Shown here: positions 57,213 to 64,000 of the stretch, piece by piece
How positions within the stretch are numbered: position 1 is the first letter of the stretch
Layout: each line of letters starts with the position of its first letter
NCBI GenBank assembly: GCA_023052935.1
Contig: CM041297.1
Location: forward strand, 90,766,021-90,830,020
Direction of reading: 5' to 3'
DNA from: Piezodorus guildinii
Taxonomy: Eukaryota; Arthropoda; Insecta; Hemiptera; Pentatomidae
DNA length: 64,000 nucleotides
Program-made: the position numbers and the translations under genes
Notes under the pieces: generated by a model
The model's input: the letters and a program-made list of their open reading frames with translations, nothing else
Database searches by the model: none
Told to the model about the DNA's origin: nothing

Positions 57213-58366
57213 AGTCAAATATATTACTATCAACTCGTACATGTTACTATTCATCCAGTGCTTAAATACCAATGCCTGAGAGGAGTAAGATGCAGGCCTA
57301 AGCGGGGCAATAATTCGAGAATGAGTATTAAACCAATTGTCCCCTAATTAAGAGAGGTGACGGAACGTGACTGAAGCGACATCTCTCGGACCCTCGTCAA
57401 GTGCTGGCCCTCATTAGACTAATCGAATTTGGCGGTTTTGCCTTCCAGTGGGAATAAAACGTAGAAGCATTTGTAGTGCGGCCTCTGATTCCGTTAGAGC
57501 GCTACAAATCCGATTAAGGGGGGAGGGCACTATCCCAAAGCGACGCGCCACTTTGACCAATCAGAGTCGACGAAGTGGCCGATTAGTGTTTGGCGGTTGG
57601 GAGTAATTGTTAAAAACTTTAAGATGTCAACTGGATAAACGGAGCCAAATAAGTTGTATAATTTAATACTGATGAAGCTAATGAATAGTTAACTAGGCTG
57701 ATCACTGCAACAACAGAGGGGCTGTTACATTACCCATTTGGTTACATCAAAGCCTGTTAGTGTTCCATATTATCGGTCCAGTTTCCACCCGTATAACGCA
57801 ATCCTTTGTACGACAACTTAATTAAACGGTGCTAAATAAGTTTTAAACCAATTAATTTTTTATGTTGTTCAGCTTTAAAAAAGTGTTTCTTGAGACTAAT
57901 TTGCCAGTACACCAAGCAAATAAAACTATTGTTCGTTAATTGCTAATTTTGAGTTCTACAATAACCTTTTATTATTCTTCATTCGACCAGTATTAGTGAA
58001 TATTATAAATATATACCATAAATATTAAAACAAGTTAGATTTGGTATCCATGTCTTATGTGCAAATTCCCGGATTAGTTTAAATATTATTTTAAGGGGCT
58101 AAAATTCAATTTTGTTTCGCAGAAGAGCTGTGACAATATAAAACGTTTATGTTTAAGTAAAAGGTAAAAAATGTATTGAGTAACTTAGGGTATGCTCGCT
58201 TCTACCTGTAAAAAAAAAAAAAAAAAAAATTAATTATCAAAAATAATACATTCTAAACATAACAGTTATAACTAATATAATCGACTTCATTCGTACCAAG
58301 TGAAGTTCAGTTCGCTTAACGAATCTCAAAAACTGTAAAGAATTAAAAATGTATCTAAATGAATAT
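57213..58366. other. Intergenic stretch with a GC-rich, promoter-like patch
   Basis: About 57280-57620 is strikingly GC-rich against its surroundings. It contains two copies of TTTGGCGGTT (57428-57437 and 57589-57598) and a CCAATCAG (57557-57564) inside a CCACTT...AAGTGG inverted repeat. This could be a CpG-rich promoter whose exons lie outside recognisable sequence, but no coding frame starts nearby. An A-run lies at about 58209-58229. Confidence 0.4.
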
Positions 58367-58675
58367 TTTTTATTTAACAAAAAATTACTTTATTAGGTAA
58401 TATTAGAATTGATCTCGTTTAGGACGATAATAATAGTGGTAAATTACCCATACAATCATCCATACAATATATACAAAATAATAAATTTAAAAAATAATGA
58501 TAAGAATATATGCCGTCGAAAAAAACAATAAAATGTATTCAAAGTTTAAAAAACAAATGAAAATCTCAAAAGTTGAGGTCTTCTCCTCACAAATGGAGGA
58601 AAACCGGAAGTCGAGGGATCCCAGCGCCTTTCAGCTGCGTCACTGGATTAATGAATATTAATAACCACCTCCGTT
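58367..58675 (-). mobile_element. Jockey-type 3' UTR fragment
   Basis: It aligns, in the same orientation, with the 3' UTR of the 48.2-kb copy. The plus-strand word GATCCCAGCGCCT is identical (58617-58629). The preceding CTCACAAATGGAGGAAAACC corresponds to CCACAAGTGGGGGGAGAAGC there, and the downstream ATACAATATATACAAAATAA also matches. It is an old, short, 5'-truncated copy. Confidence 0.65.
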
Positions 58676-58684
58676 CTTCAAAAA

Positions 58685-58688
<4 letters not shown>

Positions 58689-58726
<38 letters not shown>
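58689..58726. repeat. (TA)n microsatellite
   Basis: About 38 bases of pure TA next to the jockey 3' UTR fragment. Confidence 0.9.
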
Positions 58727-58730
<4 letters not shown>

Positions 58731-59654
58731 AAGAATGACTATGGTCCAGGACGCATCATCCCAAAATTCAAAATAAGTTTTCTTAACTTTGATCTTCATT
58801 TTTTTTTTTTTTTTACAGTTTGGTTTCAAACAACCAAATATAGAATATTTATGATATATTTTTAAATATAAAATTTTAAATAATATAATGAATGTTATCA
58901 TTACAAAACACAACAATAATTATTAAAAATTAAGTTAAAACTTAAACAATTAGAACAAAAAATTAATGCTATCCTAAAGTTTTAAGGATCCCTGTCCTAA
59001 TAAAATAACTTATATAATAATAAGATGAATCATATATCCATGCTGTGGCTCTCTTATAAAAATTATTTTGGGTATATCTTTTGTACTATGTAACCAATAT
59101 ATTGAGAGCTGATATCGACATGTATTCAAACAATAATTCAATAAAATATTTAAAACTTTTCATTGATTGGTTCCTCAAACTCCGTGTTGAAATATTAATT
59201 TCCCAATTCGATTAACACCCCATTCAATTTCTTGAAACTCCCTTCAGGAAGATTGGACATAGTTGAGAGGGAATAAACTCAATCCCACACATATCTTAGG
59301 GTCCGAAGGGAGCTTGATGAAGGATTTCGCGAAGGCGTTTATGGAATTAAGAAGCTGCCAAAGGCTGAATAGCCTTCACTTCCAGGCCTCACAGAAGCAA
59401 TTCATCCACGTCTTAGGTTGGGACCATGTCAGTAAAGGAACTTAGTCGTACAGTGTAACAGTTTTATCCAATACCTCTTCCAAGCCCCGTTAATATACGA
59501 AATGAACTGGAGAAAACAGTATAATTTTCCTTGTTCAAAAGACCTAAATTAATCCGAAATTTTTATCCTTCAATTAGAAGTGAAAATAGATAGAACATAT
59601 TTGTGTGGTGATAATTTAACGTAGGTTAAGTTTTTTAGAAATTTGATGAGTTTT
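58727..59654. other. Intergenic stretch
   Basis: No gene is supported; a 60-codon frame at 59263-59445 has no motif or signals. Confidence 0.5.
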
Positions 59655-59667
59655 ACCATGCTGAATT

Positions 59668-59843
59668 CATGCCGTCCTTCGGAGGGGCCGTTAAAAGGTG
59701 TGTACCGAACCTGTGCGATGTCAGGTACTCATCAAAGATCCCTATCCTAATAAAACCTGGATAGACAAAATATAGGACTCTCACTGCAGCATCGTCAATT
59801 AGCCATATCAGCATAAAGGGACGTTAAATAAATATATAAACAA
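59668..59843 (+). mobile_element. SINE copy with 13-bp target duplication
   Basis: ACCATGCTGAATT occurs at 59655-59667 and 59844-59856. The insert holds the 3' two-thirds of the SINE: CCGTCCTTCGGAGGGG, CGTTAAAAGGTG, GTCAGGTACTC, GATCCCTATCCTAATAAAAC, TGGATAGACAAAATATAGGA and GGGACGTTAAATAAATATAT. It lacks the tRNA head. The perfect duplication shows a 5'-truncated target-primed insertion that is fairly recent. Confidence 0.93.
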
Positions 59844-59856
59844 ACCATGCTGAATT

Positions 59857-60486
59857 TATAATTTTTCATATATAATTCTGGATAAGTGTAATGTACAATT
59901 ATTTTTGTTGCATAATTTTTGTTAAATCCACCGTGGATAGGCTATAGGATTTGTTTACTAAACGCGTGGGCAGGTACAATATTTATTTGTTTTGTTGAGC
60001 TTTAATAATTTTTTTATCATAAAAATAAGCGTTTTGAAAAAAAAAAAAACTTAAGAATGATTCCTAAATATTTTACATAGTTTTCACTAAATAAATGATA
60101 TTAGTCGTTTGAATTAAAAATCGTGCAAAAAAGGAGTGGGGATTTATTTATTAAGGAGAGAATATGAATTATTACAATGATTTTCTTCTGACCGGCTATA
60201 AATATTCTTTTCTGTTTAAGAACTGGACATTTATAATGTTTTTCTCCTAAACGGTACTGATTATTCGATTCGTTTTTCCTAGAACTAAAATATTGCTACA
60301 TTGAAAAAAGGCTACATTTTCCTCTCCTCTTTCCCTCCTCTACTAAGGTTAAAATTATGTGTAGCAAAACACTTTTAATTTTTTTTTTTATCATTTACGG
60401 AATTTAATCTCAAATAGAATTTAGCTTTTTGTGTATATCGATGTTAATTACTTACGCTAAAAATTATCCTTGAATGCCAAAATTAC
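59857..60486. other. AT-rich intergenic stretch
   Basis: Nothing is recognised. Confidence 0.5.
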
Positions 60487-60490
60487 GATC

Positions 60491-60742
60491 TACAATTTAC
60501 TTATCAAAACCTTACGGACATACGGGATAGAGCTATGGGCTAACAGTTTTACCAAAAAACGTGGAAGCACTATACTATGTGTCAAATGACTTGGTCCTCA
60601 AGCACTTGAACTTGCTCACTGCATCAAAATATTAAAAAACATTCCTCAACTTACTGTTTTACAACATGAACACATCGTCCAAACAATTAAATTAAACCAT
60701 ACAGGCTTTCCAAGAGATCTTCTGATATAACCGTTCAGATGG
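60491..60742 (+). pseudogene. Jockey-family ORF2 3' fragment
   Basis: In one frame the sequence reads YNLLIKTLRTYGIELWANSF, then an in-frame TGA, and on through ALELAHCIKILKNIPQLTVL and HTGFPRDLLI to a TAA. YGIELW followed by a hydrophobic N-I-P-x-L block is the C-terminal signature of jockey-clade ORF2. Only about 80 codons remain and there is no tail. Confidence 0.72.
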
Positions 60743-60841
60743 GAACATATTTGCTTAATGCAAATAGGTTTTATGCAGATGGAAAATTACGAATTGTTAG
60801 TCAAAACTTTTGAATCAGCTTGTTAAGAAAGATGAATAATG

Positions 60842-61260
60842 AGATTACGTGGTAGTCAAAACTATTAGAAAATAGTAAAAAAGATATTATCCTATGTTTC
60901 GACCGACGTTGAGAGTCTTCGTCAGAACTAAAAACATAACAGGATGCAATGTAGGTGTTTGATAAATATACAAAATTAATGATAGAGATAATAAAAATAA
61001 CTAATAAATAAAATTACTATAATTTTTTATTTTTAGATTCTTCTTAAATAAAAAAAAATGATCCACATTTTTCACTAAATAATCCTTTTATTTCCTTTTT
61101 CTCTCCAACGTTTCAGCAATTTGCCATTTTCAGAGATCCTTTAATCTCTGTTAAAAAAAGAAAGAAAAAAACAGCCTTATAATAACAATTTTTATAACAG
61201 TAGATATTAACAAGGTGACAAGGCTGATTTTAGCCTAAAGTATATATTTTTTATAATGAG

Positions 61261-61326
<66 letters not shown>

Positions 61327-61882
61327 ATATTTATTTATTTATGTACGCTCAGGACAGATTAAATGATCCTTAAAAATGGCAAATTGCTAAAACGTTGCAG
61401 AAAAAAATGAAATAAAAGGATTGTTTTGTGAAAAATATGGATAATTTTTTTAATTTAAAAATTACCTAAAAATAAATGTATTTACTCAAATAAATACTTA
61501 TATCATAAAATTTAATTTTGTTTGGTATCTGATATTTTTTATCTTTACTTTATTAGTTGTGCTTACTAAATTCATTTAAAATCTCTTTAATTTTACTGTT
61601 GACTCATGTTGATTTGTTGACTTATTATTTAATTTATTTTTTCCATTAGCTATTATAACTTCCTTTTTATATATATTTTGTTATCTTGTTTGTAATTCTT
61701 CACCTCACTACTTTCTAATCTTTATTGTTTTTTGTTCTTTTAAGTTTTTAGGGTGATATATTTATCAAACACTTGCATTTTATGTTTTTCTTTTTTCAGT
61801 CCTGATGGAGCCCCGCAATGTGGGTCGAAAACATTGGATAATACAGTTTCCCAATATTTTTTAACCGCCACCCGAACTATCT
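60842..61882. repeat. Nested palindrome with stem-loop motif ends
   Basis: The outer arms (about 60842-60970 and 61752-61882) are diverged reverse complements sharing ATTTATCAAACAC, TTATGTTTTT and a CTGANGR...TCGAAA motif. The inner arms (about 61059-61150 and 61352-61443) are about 85% alike in inverted orientation, sharing AATCCTTTTATTTC, AACGTTT(C/T)AGCAATTTGCCA and TTTAATCT. A (TA)n tract (61264-61333) sits at the centre. The right half contains about 250 extra bases between inner and outer arms. Each half therefore holds two different GAAAC-type stem-loops pointing outward. No protein is encoded. Confidence 0.8.
61264..61333. repeat. (TA)n microsatellite at palindrome centre
   Basis: About 70 bases of TA with one phase break, located between the inner arms of the palindrome. 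Confidence 0.92.
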
Positions 61883-62214
61883 CATCCTTCGTATTCATTT
61901 TACGATCAACTTTTGAATATCCAATATAAATAAATTAATAAATTTTTGTATTGGGGCAATTTCCATTTTAAATATTTCCAAACTTGACTCATATTTATTG
62001 TTATTGTTAATATGCAGAAGCTCTTTCTCTACTGGATTTAAAGTTCTATATCCTGTCAGTCGATTAAATGATGTATATTGACGAGTATTCTAGTTCCAAG
62101 AACATTATCGGATGCATTAGATCGTTTTAAAGGCATTGAGGCCCTACCGAACTATATGATCTCGCTAATAGTGTTTACTTTACATTACATAGCCTGTTTG
62201 TGTTAAATTATAGG
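61883..62214. other. AT-rich gap
   Basis: Nothing is recognised. Confidence 0.5.
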
Positions 62215-62540
62215 CCGACATAGTCCGTGTTTGTAAAGCGGGTGCTTGATAAGATGGCACAGTGCAGGGTTCGGAGGGAACGTCAGTCGGTTCGCCTTGC
62301 AAAGGGACTTTGTCGAGTCGCTCCACGTAGGTTCTTCGGCTCTAATTGCCAGGCGGGACACGTCTCCAAGAGCCAGCGCCGGTCCGATCTGTCTTGCGAG
62401 ATCTCCTTTATCGCCCTCTGTAGCTGTCCTATGTAGATGCCGTCCGTAATAGGGTTCGGTCTTTGAGGGAAGGAGTGAGGGAGTACTGGTAAACTTTGGC
62501 ACAGCCAATAAGGGCTATGGCACCTTTATTCCACCCTACA
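62215..62540. other. Isolated GC- and CpG-rich island
   Basis: This 325-base block is far richer in G, C and CpG than the rest of the window and is open on both strands. The open frames are 101 codons on minus (62203-62508) and 69 and 67 on plus, as GC-rich islands tend to be. The minus frame (RHLHRTATEGDKGDLARQIG and similar) shows no domain that I recognise. It might be a promoter with a first exon, an exon of a large-intron gene, or inserted foreign DNA. Confidence 0.4.
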
Positions 62541-63587
62541 TGTAGCCTGGTTTGTTGGAACATCATAAATTATAAAATATCCATGTTATCCTATAAATTG
62601 CTAGTTGTACTATTGTTACTCGTAGATACATGATTTTGTGTTGATTTAGATTCATGTAAATTTTTATATGCGATTATGGTAAGAGAAATGTAATACGTGC
62701 AACTTTGGTCAAACAGTTTCTTTCAACTATTTTTTTCAATGAAAAAAAAAAATGATTATTTAGGGCCAGACCCTAATTTTATTGTCAACTATAGAGTTGA
62801 CATATGGGTCCACCACGTTATTTATAGTAAAAGAGGTATGAATAGTCACAATTATTAATATCGCTTTTGCTATTAAACATAACCGTAAGTAAACCATTCG
62901 TAAGTTTAGATTCCCTCTCCCTCCTTTACCGCCACCAAAAAAAAAATAAATAAAATAAAATAATAAAAATAAAATAAAGACAACACAGCAACTGTTTTTT
63001 TTTGTTTTTTTAGAGGGGAGGGAGTTAAAAATAACTTATAGCAAAGTGTTTTCAGCAGCTTAAGATCAATTTAAAATTCTAGTAACTATTCATCACGGAA
63101 CATACTCGCCATACATAAATAAAAATCCCTAAAAAAAAATATGCTTAAATAAATTTAGTTTCTTTACTAATTTTGGTCAGATTAATATGATTATGCATTA
63201 ATGTTGTTTGAACTATTATTATATCAAACGAGTACTTATAATGTTTTAGGAGTTGTATAGTTTTTAAGTTGTTGGTAAAACAGTTGTTTTTAAAGGCTTT
63301 AGAAATCATTTATATTATATTCTTATTGGGGAAGAATTTTCCCCAAAACAGCCTTTTGGCAGAATGTAAAGGGAACCTCCGCTGAAGAATTCAGATGTAT
63401 AGTTATTTTTACTTTTCTGATACTGTGATGACGTAATGAGTGAAAGGTTGGTAGATTATTTAGATTGAGTTAGAGGTGTAAAACCCTAAGATATCATTAA
63501 CGCCTCAGATATCATCTGTATTATTAATATTATTTTGGGAAGTAACAATTAATATGGAAAAATAGTTCTGCTTTTGTTGATCAAATC
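62541..63587. other. AT-rich intergenic stretch
   Basis: A-rich simple sequence lies near 62938-62985. No gene is seen. Confidence 0.5.
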
Positions 63588-63598
63588 CTTTCATATTT

Positions 63599-63885
63599 GT
63601 TTGTTTATTTATTTAAGGTCACTTTATGCTACTGAGACAAATCGGACGATGCTACAGTGAGAGTCCTAAATTTTGCCTATTCAGGTTTTATAAGAATAGG
63701 GATCTTTAACGAGTACCTGACATCGCAGAGGCTCGGGACAACCTTTCAACGTCCCCTCCGAAGGACGGCATAACTAAGGATTTTTTATTCCCATTAAAAA
63801 ATTCTTGGACCAGCTGCGAGTTTGAACCCGTGACCTTTGGCATAGGAAGCTGTTACGCTAGCCATCCTGGTACGGGTGATCCCTT
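63599..63885 (-). mobile_element. Full-length tRNA-derived SINE with target duplication
   Basis: CTTTCATATTT lies at 63588-63598 and 63886-63896, an 11-bp duplication. On the minus strand the 287-base insert starts with a tRNA-like head (ATGGCTAGCGTAACAGC as the A-box region, GGTTCAAACTC as the B box, 63818-63828). It continues with the family body and ends in GACCTTAAATAAATAAACAA. It defines the family's full length and its two ends. Confidence 0.93.
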
Positions 63886-64000
63886 CTTTCATATTTATCC
63901 AGTTTTCATCATTCACAGCAAGCAAAAAACGGTTAATTTTATCTAATTATCAAAATAAAATGTGATTTAGAGGAAGTCATTTTCCGAAATGGGTGATAAA

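Noticed and set aside
1..64000. CRISPR arrays, bacterial operons, prophage or integron features
   Set aside because: The base composition, retroelements and polyadenylation signals are those of animal nuclear DNA; the tandem repeats lack regular spacers.

Overview
The window looks like AT-rich nuclear DNA from an arthropod, most likely an insect. It holds jockey-like and RTE-like non-LTR retrotransposons, an irritans-type mariner, a tRNA-derived SINE family, a solo LTR, many (TA)n tracts, and very few genes. The species cannot be fixed from the sequence alone.

Host genes are sparse. The one strong candidate is an intronless open frame of 714 codons at 24438-26582 (+), with an in-frame upstream mini-ORF and an AATAAA signal. 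A second, shorter intact frame of 189 codons lies at 16594-17163 (-), again with a close AATAAA. I recognise neither family. Two smaller frames (17814-18068 and 27322-27504, both minus) are only possible exons.

Most of the rest is mobile DNA. A near full-length jockey-type element (about 4460-9092, +) carries a zinc-knuckle ORF1 and an endonuclease/reverse transcriptase ORF2, both damaged. A second 5'-truncated copy lies at 48201-50965 (-), and nine or so smaller relics of two or three jockey lineages are scattered throughout. An RTE-type element at 39398-42635 (+) is the best preserved: a 1002-codon ORF without a stop, flanked by an 11-bp target duplication. RTE 3' relics lie near 35.7-36.1 and 44.8-45.2 kb. 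An internally deleted mariner (22036-22945) sits inside a copy of a dispersed repeat, called Rep-A here. Rep-A recurs at about 20.3, 21.6, 31.6, 32.3, 45.4, 53.3 and 57.1 kb and often carries a (TG)n tract at the same internal place. SINE copies lie at about 10.8, 14.8, 18.6, 36.5, 59.7 and 63.6 kb. A solo LTR with a clear TATA/Inr core promoter lies at 55744-56287.

The most unusual structures are palindromic. A foldback-like element at 36.7-37.9 kb has inverted arms built of roughly 109-bp tandem repeats. A nested palindrome at 60.84-61.88 kb has arms ending in stem-loop motifs that resemble part of a hammerhead ribozyme core, and similar motifs recur at 0.85, 3.8 and 13.6 kb. A compact near-perfect hairpin lies at 2.49-2.66 kb. 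The stretches between these features are AT-rich, with no coding signal I can support.
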